Assembly: GCF_024582815.1 (NCBI RefSeq) | Contig: NZ_CP102099.1 | Location: forward strand, 868,001 to 932,000 | Direction: 5' to 3' | Source: Acinetobacter colistiniresistens | Lineage (GTDB): Bacteria; Pseudomonadota; Gammaproteobacteria; Pseudomonadales; Moraxellaceae | DNA: 64,000 nucleotides | In this document: positions 16,845-26,697 of the stretch, in pieces | Position numbering within the stretch: position 1 is the first letter of the stretch | Layout of the letters: each line of letters opens with the position of its first letter | Made by a program: the position numbers and the translations under genes | The notes under the pieces: model-generated | Told to the model about the DNA's origin: nothing | The model's database searches: none | What the model saw: the letters and a program-made list of their open reading frames with translations, nothing else

Positions 16845-18026
16845 ATGGCCTCATTTGAATTTATAGAAGATGAACTAGACAATGGCAACGGTCAAGCCCG
16901 TTTCACAGTATTTGGTGTTGGTGGTGGCGGTGGTAATGCCGTGCAACACATGGCGCAATCAGATATTCAAGGTGTAAAGTTTGTTTGTGCAAATACAGAT
17001 AAACAAGCACTGGATAGCATGAATGCCCCATTCAAAATTCAATTGGGTGAACAAAGTACGCGTGGTTTAGGTGCGGGTGCAAATCCAGAGGTGGGTCAAA
17101 TCGCAGCGGAAGAAAGCCGTGAAGTGATTCGTCAGCACCTTGAAGGGACTGACATGGTCTTCGTAACCGCAGGTATGGGCGGCGGTACAGGTACCGGTGC
17201 AGCACCCGTGGTTGCTGAAGTTGCCAAAGAAATGGGCATCTTGACGGTGGGTGTAGTCACTACACCATTCAACTTTGAAGGTCGTCGTCGCCAGAAGTCT
17301 GCTGAAAAAGGCATTGATGCTTTAGAAGCACATGTGGATTCATTGATTATCATTCCAAACCAGCGTTTACTCAGCGTTTATGGTGATATTTCAATGAAAG
17401 ATGCCTATAAAAAGGCAGATGATGTATTGCTGAATGCTGTTCGCAGTATCTTTGACCTGGTGGTTAATCGTGGTCATATTAACCTTGACTTTGCTGACTT
17501 GAAAACCGCCATGAGTACCCGTGGTTATGCCATGATGGGGGCTGGTTTGGGCCGTGGTGAAGATCGTGCTCGCCAAGCTGCTGAGCAGGCAATCCGTAGC
17601 CCATTGCTTGATAATGTGAATATTATCAATGCAAAAGGCGTATTGATTAATATCACGGGCGGTGATGATATTACCCTGCGTGAAACAGAAATTATTACTG
17701 ATGTCGTCAACCAGATCGTTGATTTGGATGAAGGTGAAATCTTCTACGGTACGGTATTTGATCCAGACGCGCGTGATGAGTTGCGTGTTACTGTGATTGC
17801 AACAGGTTTAACCCGTAATGCCAGTGAAGTTGATCAGAAAAGACGTGCTACGGTTTCCCATGCACCTTCTGCTCACGCCGCACATCAGTCGGTTGATGAA
17901 GATGATGTGCCAGCGATCAGTAAACGTGCAAATACAGATGTACCAGCAACTGCGACAGCAAGTTCTACGCCACGTTCATCGCCAATGAGCATTCAAGACT
18001 ATCTGAAAAATCAACAGCGTAAATAA
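16845..18026 (+). CDS. ftsZ: Cell division GTPase FtsZ
   Basis: FtsZ is the tubulin-like GTPase forming the division ring. The 393-residue protein has the N-terminal [10 protein letters not shown], the tubulin signature GGGTGTG (residues 112-118), [10 protein letters not shown], the synergy-loop [12 protein letters not shown], then a Ser/Ala/Thr-rich variable linker (from about residue 330) and the C-terminal [12 protein letters not shown] that binds FtsA and ZipA. It is preceded by a 164-base gap that may hold its own promoter and is followed by a strong terminator, closing the division cluster. Confidence 0.98.
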   Translation: MASFEFIEDELDNGNGQARFTVFGVGGGGGNAVQHMAQSDIQGVKFVCANTDKQALDSMNAPFKIQLGEQSTRGLGAGANPEVGQIAAEESREVIRQHLEGTDMVFVTAGMGGGTGTGAAPVVAEVAKEMGILTVGVVTTPFNFEGRRRQKSAEKGIDALEAHVDSLIIIPNQRLLSVYGDISMKDAYKKADDVLLNAVRSIFDLVVNRGHINLDFADLKTAMSTRGYAMMGAGLGRGEDRARQAAEQAIRSPLLDNVNIINAKGVLINITGGDDITLRETEIITDVVNQIVDLDEGEIFYGTVFDPDARDELRVTVIATGLTRNASEVDQKRRATVSHAPSAHAAHQSVDEDDVPAISKRANTDVPATATASSTPRSSPMSIQDYLKNQQRK

Positions 18027-18045
18027 TAAAATCATGTATTTAGAG

Positions 18046-18078
18046 AAAGGGGGTAAGTAATTACCCCCTTTTTTATTT
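18046..18078 (+). terminator. Terminator after ftsZ
   Basis: AAAGGGGGTAA pairs perfectly with TTACCCCCTTT around GTAA and is followed by TTTTATTTTTTT. Confidence 0.93.
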
Positions 18079-18137
18079 TTTTAAAATGGCAAAATATGCT
18101 AAGTTATATCGGTTTTTGCAAATGAAGTTGGTATGGC

Positions 18138-19040
18138 ATGTTGAAACAACGTACTCTCAAGCGTGTGGTGAAAGCGAGCGGGATTGGTCTGCATAGTGGT
18201 CAAAAGGTGCTGATTAATTTTGTTCCACACCATATTGATGGAGGTATTGTCTTTCGCCGTATCGACTTAAATCCCTCTGTAGAGATTCCTGCGAATGCTT
18301 TACTTATTCAAGAAGCCTTCATGTGTTCGAATCTGGTTCGTGAAGATATCAAAGTCGGTACCATTGAACATGTGATGAGTGCTATTGCAGGACTGGGGAT
18401 TGATAATCTGATTGTAGAGGTTTCTGCTTCTGAAGTTCCGATTATGGATGGCAGTGCAGGGCCTTTTATTTATTTGCTGATGCAGGGTGAGTTGGCGGAG
18501 CAAGATGCGCCAAAGAAGTTCATTCGCATTTTAAAGCCAGTTGAGGCTTTAATTGATGATAAAAAAGCCATTTTTTCTCCGCATTTAGGTTTTCAACTGA
18601 ATTTCACCATCGACTTCGACCATCCTGCCTTTGCCAAAGAATATCAGTCAGCCACGATTGATTTTTCGACCGAAACCTTTGTTTATGAAGTGAGTGAGGC
18701 GAGAACTTTTGGTTTTATGAAAGATTTGGATTATCTCAAGGCCAATAATCTGGCGCTAGGGGCAAGCTTGGAAAACGCCATTGGTGTTGATGATACTGGC
18801 GTGGTGAATGAGGAAGGTTTGCGCTTTGCCGATGAGTTTGTTCGTCACAAAATTTTAGATGCAGTCGGTGACTTATATTTACTTGGGCATCAAATTATTG
18901 CCAAGTTTGATGGCTATAAGTCTGGTCATGCATTGAACAATCAGTTATTGCGCAATGTTCAAAATGATCCAAGCAGCTATGAAATTGTAACATTTAATAA
19001 CGAGAGTGATTGTCCAATTCCTTATGTAAGTGTGACATAA
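18138..19040 (+). CDS. lpxC: UDP-3-O-acyl-GlcNAc deacetylase
   Basis: LpxC performs the committed step of lipid A synthesis, a zinc-dependent deacetylation. The 300-residue protein opens [21 protein letters not shown]. It has zinc histidine 78 in TIEHVMSAI, the [11 protein letters not shown] loop, and the second-half ligands in [18 protein letters not shown] with the catalytic histidine in KSGHALN. The gene follows the ftsZ terminator by about 60 bases and has its own promoter space, the usual order in gamma-proteobacteria. Acinetobacter can sometimes survive its loss, but here the gene is intact. Confidence 0.97.
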   Translation: MLKQRTLKRVVKASGIGLHSGQKVLINFVPHHIDGGIVFRRIDLNPSVEIPANALLIQEAFMCSNLVREDIKVGTIEHVMSAIAGLGIDNLIVEVSASEVPIMDGSAGPFIYLLMQGELAEQDAPKKFIRILKPVEALIDDKKAIFSPHLGFQLNFTIDFDHPAFAKEYQSATIDFSTETFVYEVSEARTFGFMKDLDYLKANNLALGASLENAIGVDDTGVVNEEGLRFADEFVRHKILDAVGDLYLLGHQIIAKFDGYKSGHALNNQLLRNVQNDPSSYEIVTFNNESDCPIPYVSVT

Positions 19041-19138
19041 GTCATTGTCTTTTATTGCCTATGTTATATTATAACAATTGAATGTGAGATTTTCGTCACA
19101 TAAAAAGATTGTTTATTCCAGTACTTAATATATGTAGT

Positions 19139-19579
19139 TTACTTTTTATTGCTTGCCAAACGTAGCAAAGCTTGGCTAAGCTTAGGGTCGCTCACATATT
19201 CAGCGGCGCTGCGCAATAGCTCTTGGGTCTCTGATGTAAGTGCTTTTGTTGGGGGAGAGGGTTCACGAGAGGCAGTTGTTTTGTTTCTTAAACGAACTTG
19301 GATTTTTCGTAATTCCTTGAGTCCTTCGAGCTGAGCTAACTGCGCAACATAGTGTCTTTGTAAATAGCTGAGTTGACTAATCATGGCCTGATTTTCACCA
19401 GTGATGATCAAAACACCATGTTGATAACAAACAACCTGCCATTGCTCTGGTTGGGGCAGCAAGGGTTGAATAATTTTCGTAAGTTGTTTCCATTGTGTGA
19501 CTTGCGTCGTCAGAAACGTTAAGTTTCCAGTTTTTATGTGTTGTCCTTTCTGTTGGAAAACGTTGTTAGGTTCAGACAT
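19139..19579 (-). CDS. dciA: DciA-like (DUF721) helicase-operating protein
   Basis: This 146-residue DUF721 protein fits DciA, which helps load or run the replicative helicase DnaB in bacteria without DnaC. The KH-like core is seen in the central QWQVVCYQHGVLIITGEN and SYLQRHYVAQLAQLEGLKELRKIQVRLR, followed by a short polar, disordered tail (ASREPSPPTKALTSET) and a terminal helix. It is oriented opposite to lpxC and divergent from the M23 peptidase, the order also seen in Pseudomonas around lpxC and secA. ATG at 19579 follows GAGG. Confidence 0.75.
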   Translation of the reverse strand: MSEPNNVFQQKGQHIKTGNLTFLTTQVTQWKQLTKIIQPLLPQPEQWQVVCYQHGVLIITGENQAMISQLSYLQRHYVAQLAQLEGLKELRKIQVRLRNKTTASREPSPPTKALTSETQELLRSAAEYVSDPKLSQALLRLASNKK

Positions 19580-19642
19580 AGAACTTCCTCGGAGGTGATG
19601 TGTCCATCTTAAGCGTTTGGTTCAGCTGTTATCAAGGAAGAG

Positions 19643-20386
19643 ATGATAAAGGAACGTTTGAAGGACGGTTTCAAGAGGTTTTTTATGCATCATACGCGTC
19701 GTATTTTACTCGCATTTTCGTTGGCTGCTTCAGCTGCTTCGGTTGCTTTCGCAGATTACCAGAACATCGGTCAAGCTACAGGCGATGATCGCTTAGAGCA
19801 ACTCTCTAAAACCTTAGCTCAAGGTTCTTATACTCATTCTGCTGATATGGATTTGCCAGCCGTATCGAATGTGTCAGTTAAATTACGTGAAAAAACCATT
19901 GAATTGAATAACGCCTCGATCGAAAAGAAATATGGTCGTTCAGCGATTTCATCTCCAGATAATGCAGCTTCATTCTCTGCCAATACAGGTTATTCTTGGT
20001 TGGTGAGTCACCCATTACAAGAAGGGCGTGTGAGTTCTTCTTGGGGCAACCGCACACTACTTGGTTCAACGCGTCATCATTCAGGTGTTGATCTCGCTGC
20101 GCCATCAGGTACGCCAATTTATGCAACAGGCCCTGGTGTAGTCACTAAATCAGGTTGGGGGACAGGTTATGGTCAATATGTTGAAATTGATCATGGTAAT
20201 GGTTACATCACCCGTTATGCGCATGCCTCCCGTTTGATCGTGAACGCGGGTGATCGTGTCAGTGCCGGTGAGCATATTGCAAATGTTGGCTGTACGGGTC
20301 GTTGTACCGGACCGCATTTACATTTTGAAGTCGTGAAAGATGGTCAACGTAAAAATCCATCAACGTACTTAGCAATGTTGCCTTAA
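19643..20386 (+). CDS. M23-family peptidoglycan metallopeptidase
   Basis: This 247-residue exported protein belongs to the LytM/M23 peptidases, which cut peptide cross-links or regulate amidases. An N-terminal basic region and hydrophobic segment (RRILLAFSLAASAASVAFA) form the signal peptide or anchor. The C-terminal catalytic domain shows HHSGVDLAAPSGTPI, with the zinc histidine and aspartate, and the GPHLHFEVV motif, so zinc ligands are complete and an active enzyme is likely. Start at 19643 follows AAGGAAG. It sits alone between dciA and aceE and has its own terminator. Confidence 0.9.
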   Translation: MIKERLKDGFKRFFMHHTRRILLAFSLAASAASVAFADYQNIGQATGDDRLEQLSKTLAQGSYTHSADMDLPAVSNVSVKLREKTIELNNASIEKKYGRSAISSPDNAASFSANTGYSWLVSHPLQEGRVSSSWGNRTLLGSTRHHSGVDLAAPSGTPIYATGPGVVTKSGWGTGYGQYVEIDHGNGYITRYAHASRLIVNAGDRVSAGEHIANVGCTGRCTGPHLHFEVVKDGQRKNPSTYLAMLP

Positions 20387-20424
20387 TGTAATTTGTTAAC
20401 AGTTGTATATCAATGTGAAGAAAG

Positions 20425-20450
20425 AATCGCCTTTATTGGCGATTTTTTAT
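20425..20450 (+). terminator. Terminator after the M23 peptidase gene
   Basis: AATCGCC and GGCGATT form the stem around TTTATT, followed by a six-base T run. Confidence 0.85.
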
Positions 20451-20591
20451 GTGTTTTGTGTTATTTCGGTCAATGACTATTTTTTCAGAAAATAATAAGG
20501 CGTTTTGCATTCAGCTAGGGCAATACCCCTCGTAAAGCAAAACATGATAAAAATAGGGTCGACAAATAACTTAAGGGAAAAGGTGAATTGT

Positions 20592-23309
20592 ATGGCGTTT
20601 TATGGCGACTCTGACGCGCAAGAAACCCAAGAATGGCAAGAAGCATTTGATTCTGTATTACAACACATGGGCACGGAACGCGCTGCTTTCTTACTAGAAA
20701 AACTCTATCAACGGGCAATTGCGAAACATGTGCCAATCCAGCGCTTAAATACACCTTACCTCAATACCATTTCAGTTGCAGAACAACCCGCGATGCCTGG
20801 CGATCAGGATATGGAACGCCGTATTCGTGCCTTGATTCGCTGGAACGCTCTGGCGATGGTATTACGTGCGAACAAGACCGGGGATGATCTCGGTGGTCAC
20901 CTTGCAAGTTTTGCCTCGTCTGCAACTTTGTACGATGTAGGCTTTAACCATTTCTTCCGTGCTGCCTCAAATAATTTCGGTGGCGACATGATTTATTACC
21001 AAGGTCACTGTGCACCAGGTATCTATGCACGTTCTTTCCTTGAAGGTCGTTTAAATGAAGAACAGTTAAGTAATTTCCGCCGTGAAGTGGGCGGTAATGG
21101 TTTACCAAGCTATCCACATCCCTATTTAATGCCGGACTATTGGCAATTCCCAACCGTATCCATGGGTCTGGGTCCAATCATGTCGATTTATCAGGCACAC
21201 ATTCAAAAATATTTGATGAATCGTGGCTTGATCAAAGAAGAAGATCGTAAAGTCTGGGCTTATCTGGGCGATGGTGAGATGGATGAGCCAGAAAGTACAG
21301 GTGCAATTTCACTGGCTGGCCGTGAAAAGCTGGATAACCTGATTTGGGTGGTAAACTGTAACTTACAGCGCCTCGATGGCCCTGTACGTGGTAACGGTAA
21401 AATTATTCAAGAATTAGAATCGTTATTCCGTGGTGCGGGCTGGCGTGTCATTAAAGTGGTGTGGGGCCGTCATTGGGATCCACTGCTTGCGCAAGACAGT
21501 TCTGGTGCTTTAAAAGCAGTCATGGAAGAAACGGTTGATGGTGAGTATCAGCGCTATCAGGTAAAAGGTGGTGCCTATACCCGTGAGAAATTCTTTGGCA
21601 AATACCCAGAAGCTGCGGAACTGGTCAAAGATTTAAGCGATGAAGACATCGATAATCTTAACCGTGGTGGTCATGACCCGTACAAAGTTTTTGCTGCCTA
21701 TGCAGAAGCAATGAAAGCCAAAGGTCAACCGACAGTGATTCTTGCGAAAACGGTTAAAGGTTATGGTTTGTCTGAAGAAATTGAGGCGGTGAACAAGACT
21801 CACCAAATCAAAAAAATGCAGATCGACTCTTTGAAATATGTACGTGACCGTTTTAACCTGCCATTTACAGATGATAAGTTAGAAGAGCTCCCATTCTACC
21901 GCCCAAGTGAAAACTCTCCAGAAATGAAGTATATGAAGGCGCGTCGTGAAGCATTAGGGGGTTACCTACCTGCACGCCGTCGTGAGAGTGAAACTTTAGC
22001 GATTCCTGAATTATCAGTCTTTGATGCTGTCTTAAATGGTTCTGGTGGTAAAGAACAATCGACCACGATGCTGATGGTTCGTTTAATTGCTGCTTTACTG
22101 AAAGAAAAAGCCATTAAAGACCGTGTCGTACCGATCGTTCCAGATGAAGCACGTACCTTTGGTTTAGAAGGGATGTTCCGTCAACTCGGTATTTATGCCG
22201 CTCACGGTCAAAAATATACCCCAGAAGACCAAGAACAGTTAATGCATTATCGTGAAGCAAGTGATGGCCACATGCTGCAAGAAGGCATTAACGAAGCGGG
22301 TGCAATGAGTGCATGGGCTGCGTTGGCAACCAGTTATTCAACCAATAACTTGCCGATGATTCCAATGTACATGTACTACTCAATGTTCGGTTTCCAACGT
22401 ATTGGTGATATCGCATGGGCTGCGGGTGATGCACAGGCACAAGGTTTCTTGCTCGGTGCAACGGCTGGCCGTACCACATTGAACGGTGAAGGTTTACAGC
22501 ACCAAGATGGCCATTCACATATCTTGGCAAATACTATTCCAAACTGTGTATCTTATGATCCATGTTTTGGTTATGAGTTGGCGGTGATCGTACATGACGG
22601 TTTACAACGGATGTATGTGAACCAAGAGCGAGTGTTCTATTACTTAACCGTAATGAATGAAAACTACGAGCATCCTGCAATGCCAGAAGGCGCTGAGGAA
22701 GGCATTAAACGTGGTATGTACTTGTTCGAAAAAGATGAAAAAGCAACGGTTCAATTACTGGGCTCAGGTGTCATTCTTCGTGAAGTGATCAAGGCTGCGA
22801 AAATCTTGCGTGATGAATACCAAATCCATTCAAACGTTTGGAGTGTAACCAGCTTCAATGAGTTGTCACGTGATGGTATGGCATGTGAAGAATATAACCG
22901 CTTACACCCACTTGCTGAAGAAGTGAAAGAATCCTGGGTATCTAAGCAATTACGTGGTACGGAAGGTATTGTCGTTTCTGCGACTGACCATATGCGTGCC
23001 TACAGTGAACAGATCCGTGCATATCTTCCAGATGGTCGTCCATTTGTTGCATTAGGTACAGATGGTTACGGTCGTTCAGATACGCGTGCTAACTTACGTA
23101 GTTTCTTTGGTGTTGATGCTGCGCATATCGTGGTTGCGACATTGAAAAAACTAGCGGATGAAGGCGAAGTAGACGCACGTTTAGTCAAAGATGCAATTTC
23201 TAACTTTGAGTTAGATACGGACCGTCCAGTGGCGTGGGCACCACAAGCGCATCCAGAAGTTCAGGCCGTTGCTGAATACAATGAAACGCAAACAGGTGAG
23301 GGGAAATAA
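20592..23309 (+). CDS. aceE: Pyruvate dehydrogenase E1 component (homodimeric)
   Basis: AceE decarboxylates pyruvate with thiamine diphosphate and passes the acetyl group to E2. The 905-residue product is the single-chain homodimeric type. The N-terminal region DMERRIRALIRWNALAM is followed by GGHLASFASSATLYDVGFNHFF, the thiamine diphosphate motif GDGEMDEPES...NLIWVVNCN, and the second-half PDEARTFGLEGMFRQ and SGVILREV. The ATG at 20592 (MAFYGDSDAQ) was preferred over an in-frame TTG further upstream because AAGG stands just in front and the N-terminus then matches the family. aceF starts two bases after its stop. Confidence 0.97.
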   Translation: MAFYGDSDAQETQEWQEAFDSVLQHMGTERAAFLLEKLYQRAIAKHVPIQRLNTPYLNTISVAEQPAMPGDQDMERRIRALIRWNALAMVLRANKTGDDLGGHLASFASSATLYDVGFNHFFRAASNNFGGDMIYYQGHCAPGIYARSFLEGRLNEEQLSNFRREVGGNGLPSYPHPYLMPDYWQFPTVSMGLGPIMSIYQAHIQKYLMNRGLIKEEDRKVWAYLGDGEMDEPESTGAISLAGREKLDNLIWVVNCNLQRLDGPVRGNGKIIQELESLFRGAGWRVIKVVWGRHWDPLLAQDSSGALKAVMEETVDGEYQRYQVKGGAYTREKFFGKYPEAAELVKDLSDEDIDNLNRGGHDPYKVFAAYAEAMKAKGQPTVILAKTVKGYGLSEEIEAVNKTHQIKKMQIDSLKYVRDRFNLPFTDDKLEELPFYRPSENSPEMKYMKARREALGGYLPARRRESETLAIPELSVFDAVLNGSGGKEQSTTMLMVRLIAALLKEKAIKDRVVPIVPDEARTFGLEGMFRQLGIYAAHGQKYTPEDQEQLMHYREASDGHMLQEGINEAGAMSAWAALATSYSTNNLPMIPMYMYYSMFGFQRIGDIAWAAGDAQAQGFLLGATAGRTTLNGEGLQHQDGHSHILANTIPNCVSYDPCFGYELAVIVHDGLQRMYVNQERVFYYLTVMNENYEHPAMPEGAEEGIKRGMYLFEKDEKATVQLLGSGVILREVIKAAKILRDEYQIHSNVWSVTSFNELSRDGMACEEYNRLHPLAEEVKESWVSKQLRGTEGIVVSATDHMRAYSEQIRAYLPDGRPFVALGTDGYGRSDTRANLRSFFGVDAAHIVVATLKKLADEGEVDARLVKDAISNFELDTDRPVAWAPQAHPEVQAVAEYNETQTGEGK

Positions 23310-23311
23310 TC

Positions 23312-25288
23312 ATGCAAATCCAAGCACCTGATATTGGCGTTGAGAAAGCACTGGTTGCAGAAATCTTGGTCAAAGTCGGCGACCATGTTGCGGTTGACGA
23401 TAGTCTTCTGGTTTTAGAATCCGATAAGGCAACGGTAGAGGTACCAAGCACGGCAGCCGGTATCGTGAAAAGTATTCTGGTTCAACAGGGCGATGAAGTC
23501 ACTGAAGGCGTCGCATTGATTGAATTAGAGTCTGAGTCTGCCGCTGAATCACCTGTGAACGAAGCACCGAAAGCGGAAGCGCCAAAAGCCGAAGTAAAAC
23601 CTGTGGCAGCTGAAACAAAAGCGCAACCAGTTGCTGCTTCAGCAGCGACTTCAAGCCAGATTGTGGATGTAAAAGTTCCAGATATTGGCGTAGAAAAAGC
23701 GTTGGTTGCAGAAGTGTTGGTCAAAGTGGGTGATCAGATTGAACCTGAACAAAGTATTGTTGTGGTTGAATCTGACAAGGCAACTGTAGAAGTACCAAGC
23801 TCGGTTGCGGGAATTGTGGAAGCCATTCAAATCAAAGAAGGTGATAGCATTAAAGAAGGCGTGGTGTTGATTCAGGTCAAGACTGCGAGTTCGGCTGCTG
23901 CACCAGAACCACAAGCAGCACCTGCACCTGCTCAAACAGAAGTGCCAGTAGCAACAACAGAAGCACCAGCTGCAACGAATACCTCAACAGGTAATGTTGA
24001 AATTGAAGTACCTGACCTGGGTGTAGAAAAAGCACTTGTTTCAGAAATTCTGGTCAATGTTGGTGATCGCGTTGAAGCCCAACAAAGCTTATGCGTGGTT
24101 GAGTCAGATAAGGCTTCGGTTGAAGTGCCAAGCTCAGTAGCAGGAATTGTGAAAGCAATTCATGTCTCTGCCAATCAAGAAGTTCGTCAAGGCATGGCTT
24201 TGGCAACAATTGAGGTGAGTGGTGGTCAGGCTGCTGCACCAGCAGCAGTGCCAAAAGCTCAACCAGCCGCGACGCCTGCTACTCAAGCTGCACCAGCAAA
24301 AGCACAGGCAGCAGCGCCAACAGCACCGAGTGCCCCAGCGCAAGCTGAGAAGCTGACCAAAGAGCAAGAAGCCGACAATGCCAAAGTCTATGCTGGCCCA
24401 GCGGTACGTAAACTGGCACGCGAGTTAGGTGTGGTTCTTGGACAGGTCAAAGCCTCGGGTGAACATGGTCGTGTGATGAAGGACGATGTTTTTGCCTATG
24501 TGAAAACGCGTTTGACTGCACCACAGCCTGCATCGACCTCTCAAGCTGCGCCAGTGGCTTCGGGCTTACCGAAGTTGCCAGACTTTAATGCATTTGGTGG
24601 CGGTGAAGTGAAAGCGATGACGCGTTTACAGCAAGTGTCTGTACCGCAATTGTCGTTGAACAATTTCATTCCACAAGTGACACAGTTTGATTTAGCAGAT
24701 ATTACCGAACTCGAAGCATGGCGTGGCGAACTGAAAGATGGCTTTAAAAAGCAGGGTCTTAGCTTAACCATTTTGGCCTTTATCGCTAAAGCAGTCGCGC
24801 ACTTGTTGAAAGAAGAACCGTATTTCGCTGGCCATTTGGCTGATGATCAGAAGTCAGTATTGTTGCGTAACGAAATTCATATGGGGATTGCGGTTGCAAC
24901 GCCAGATGGTTTAACGGTTCCAGTACTGCGTAATCCTGACCAGAAATCAATTAAGCAAATTGCAACTGAATTGGCGGAACTCAGCCAGAAAGCGCGTGAT
25001 CGTAAATTGTCACCGAAAGATCTACAGGGTGCTAACTTTACCATTACCAGCTTGGGCAGTATTGGTGGTACCGCATTTACGCCATTGGTGAATTGGCCGC
25101 AAGTCGCGATTTTAGGTATTTCACCTGCAACCATGCAACCGGTTTGGAATGGCAAAGACTTTGATCCACGCCTGATGTTGCCATTATCCTTGTCTTATGA
25201 CCATCGTGTGATTAATGGTGCGGATGCAGCACGTTTTACCAATAAGCTAACCAAGTTATTAAAAGATATTCGTAGCTTATTGCTCTAA
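23312..25288 (+). CDS. aceF: Pyruvate dehydrogenase E2, three lipoyl domains
   Basis: AceF is the dihydrolipoamide acetyltransferase core. The 658-residue protein carries three tandem lipoyl domains near residues 1-77, 118-195 and 228-302, each with an ESDKA lipoylation site (lysine 39 in the first). Long Ala/Pro linkers separate them. An E3-binding domain (YAGPAVRKLARELGV, about residues 360-395) precedes a catalytic domain ending with SYDHRVINGADAARF, which holds the active histidine. The linkers are locally repetitive at DNA level. It forms an operon with aceE; the E3 gene lpd is not in the window. A terminator follows at once. Confidence 0.97.
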   Translation: MQIQAPDIGVEKALVAEILVKVGDHVAVDDSLLVLESDKATVEVPSTAAGIVKSILVQQGDEVTEGVALIELESESAAESPVNEAPKAEAPKAEVKPVAAETKAQPVAASAATSSQIVDVKVPDIGVEKALVAEVLVKVGDQIEPEQSIVVVESDKATVEVPSSVAGIVEAIQIKEGDSIKEGVVLIQVKTASSAAAPEPQAAPAPAQTEVPVATTEAPAATNTSTGNVEIEVPDLGVEKALVSEILVNVGDRVEAQQSLCVVESDKASVEVPSSVAGIVKAIHVSANQEVRQGMALATIEVSGGQAAAPAAVPKAQPAATPATQAAPAKAQAAAPTAPSAPAQAEKLTKEQEADNAKVYAGPAVRKLARELGVVLGQVKASGEHGRVMKDDVFAYVKTRLTAPQPASTSQAAPVASGLPKLPDFNAFGGGEVKAMTRLQQVSVPQLSLNNFIPQVTQFDLADITELEAWRGELKDGFKKQGLSLTILAFIAKAVAHLLKEEPYFAGHLADDQKSVLLRNEIHMGIAVATPDGLTVPVLRNPDQKSIKQIATELAELSQKARDRKLSPKDLQGANFTITSLGSIGGTAFTPLVNWPQVAILGISPATMQPVWNGKDFDPRLMLPLSLSYDHRVINGADAARFTNKLTKLLKDIRSLLL

Positions 25289-25305
25289 TCGTATTTGAAT
25301 CTAGA

Positions 25306-25333
25306 CAACCTCGCATACGCGGGGTTTTCTATT
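25306..25333 (+). terminator. Terminator after aceF
   Basis: AACCTCGC pairs with GCGGGGTT around ATAC, with one mismatch, followed by TTTTCTATTTTT. Confidence 0.8.
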
Positions 25334-25409
25334 TTTAGGCAGAAAATAGACGACTTCATTTATGCTATGTTGGACGGGAAATAGATTTTCATTGATTGCA
25401 GGAGCACGG

Positions 25410-25697
25410 ATGTTGGTGGTTTATCGGGTGATGTTGCCGTTATTGCTCATTGTTTTTGTCTTGATGGGTGCATGGGTGAGCTTTCTGCATTTCCCTTGGG
25501 AGTGGGTCATGTATGTTGTTCTGGGCTTAGAAGTCTTTGTGGCGACCATCGTGATGATGATGGAATATCAGGCGCAACATATTGGAGGTGCCAGTGGCTG
25601 GGGCAGTTTTGGTTTTTTAGGTTTAAGTGCCTATTTGGCTTTCTTTTTGGGGCTTGCCCGCGTGTTGCTCTGGAGTTACCAAAAATTTTGCTCATAA
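25410..25697 (+). CDS. Small three-helix membrane protein, unknown
   Basis: This 95-residue hydrophobic protein starts MLVVYRVMLP, with GGAG five bases upstream of the ATG deciding the start. It has about three membrane spans: residues 6-26 (MLPLLLIVFVLMGAWVSFL), 32-52 (WVMYVVLGLEVFVATIVMM) and 66-88 (FGFLGLSAYLAFFLGLARVLL). I do not recognise a family. It precedes the manganese riboswitch on the same strand but is separated from it, with no terminator I can see, so read-through is possible. Confidence 0.65.
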   Translation: MLVVYRVMLPLLLIVFVLMGAWVSFLHFPWEWVMYVVLGLEVFVATIVMMMEYQAQHIGGASGWGSFGFLGLSAYLAFFLGLARVLLWSYQKFCS

Positions 25698-25734
25698 AGA
25701 TTCAAAACGATTTTATTGTTTGATAGAATGAACT

Positions 25735-25944
25735 CACTTCATTGGGGAGTAGCCGCTCTTTACGCAAAGTAAAGAGGTGATGATCAACATAATTGTTCAA
25801 CTGAACATGGTCATCATAGCAAAGAACCAAGAACAGCTTTTCAGCTGTGCTTTTGTTGGCAAGACCTTTGATTTACCACTCTGCATCAATCTATTTGATT
25901 TTGGCTAGCAGGAGGGGTAGGTCATCGGTATATTTTGCTAGCCA
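25735..25944 (+). promoter_or_regulatory. yybP-ykoY manganese riboswitch and expression hairpin
   Basis: The leader of the GDT1-family gene has the yybP-ykoY hallmarks: GGGGAGTAGCC at the 5' side, an intervening pair of hairpins (CTCTTTACGC...GTAAAGAG and GATGATCAACA...ATGGTCATC), and GGCAAGACCTTTGAT closing the aptamer near 25858-25872. Downstream, TGGCTAGCA (25902-25910) pairs perfectly with TGCTAGCCA (25936-25944), a 9-bp hairpin that holds a GGAGG and ends 13 bases before the start codon. It probably switches translation. Known yybP-ykoY riboswitches bind Mn2+ and turn on export genes. Confidence 0.85.
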
Positions 25945-25956
25945 GAGCATTCAATC

Positions 25957-26532
25957 ATGTATGAATTTCTCATCTCGACTTCAATTGTTGCCCTCGCTGA
26001 AATGGGCGATAAAACGCAATTACTTGCACTCTTGCTTGCAGCACGGTTCCGTAAACCGATTCCGATTTTAATTGCCATCTTACTGGCCACTACGATTAAC
26101 CATGGTATTTCTGCTGTTTTAGGGCAATGGATTACCACAGTACTCAGTCCTGAAGTTTTGTTATGGATTTTGGCGCTTGGTTTCATTGGGATGGCGATCT
26201 GGATGCTGATTCCAGATGAGTTGGGTGATGAAACGGAAAACATCAATAAATGGCAGAAATTTGGGGTCTTTGGCGCCACCTTTATTCTGTTTTTCCTGGC
26301 TGAAATTGGTGATAAAACCCAGATTGCGACCGTCGCTTTAGCAGCACGTTTCGACAGTGTGTTTTGGGTGATGTTGGGCACTACCTTCGGTATGATGCTT
26401 GCCAATGCCCCTGCCGTGTTTATTGGTGATAAATTAGCTGATAAATTACCGATTTCATTGATTCATAAAATTGGGGCTGCAATTTTCTTGATCGTTGGTG
26501 TTTCAGCTTTGGTACAACACTATTTCCTTTAA
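25957..26532 (+). CDS. TMEM165/GDT1-family (UPF0016) cation transporter, probable Mn2+ exporter
   Basis: This 191-residue inner-membrane protein has six hydrophobic segments and the two signature E-x-G-D-K-T repeats of the GDT1 family: EMGDKTQLLALLLAARF near residue 15 and EIGDKTQIATVALAARF near residue 112. In bacteria these proteins (MneA, Mnx) move manganese out of the cytosol. Control by an upstream yybP-ykoY element fits this role exactly. The two half repeats show the internal duplication typical of the family. Start ATG at 25957 is directly downstream of the riboswitch hairpin; the gene is followed by a terminator. Confidence 0.92.
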   Translation: MYEFLISTSIVALAEMGDKTQLLALLLAARFRKPIPILIAILLATTINHGISAVLGQWITTVLSPEVLLWILALGFIGMAIWMLIPDELGDETENINKWQKFGVFGATFILFFLAEIGDKTQIATVALAARFDSVFWVMLGTTFGMMLANAPAVFIGDKLADKLPISLIHKIGAAIFLIVGVSALVQHYFL

Positions 26533-26558
26533 ACGGATTGAATTTTAAAGCCATCAAC

Positions 26559-26586
26559 ACCCATCCAGAAGAGATGGGTTTTTTTC
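26559..26586 (+). terminator. Terminator after the GDT1-family gene
   Basis: ACCCATC pairs with GATGGGT around a seven-base loop, followed by a run of seven T. Confidence 0.88.
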
Positions 26587-26697
26587 TTATCAATTTAGGA
26601 TAAAAGTCAAATCTCTGATTGAAACATCAACTAAATCCCATTATTTTATTATGGAATTAAAAATATTTCATATTTAAAGAATTTTTCTGGGGTAATT

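Noticed and set aside
23500..24400. Internal repeats in aceF as a repeat array
   Set aside because: They are the three lipoyl domains and Ala/Pro linkers of E2, a normal gene feature.
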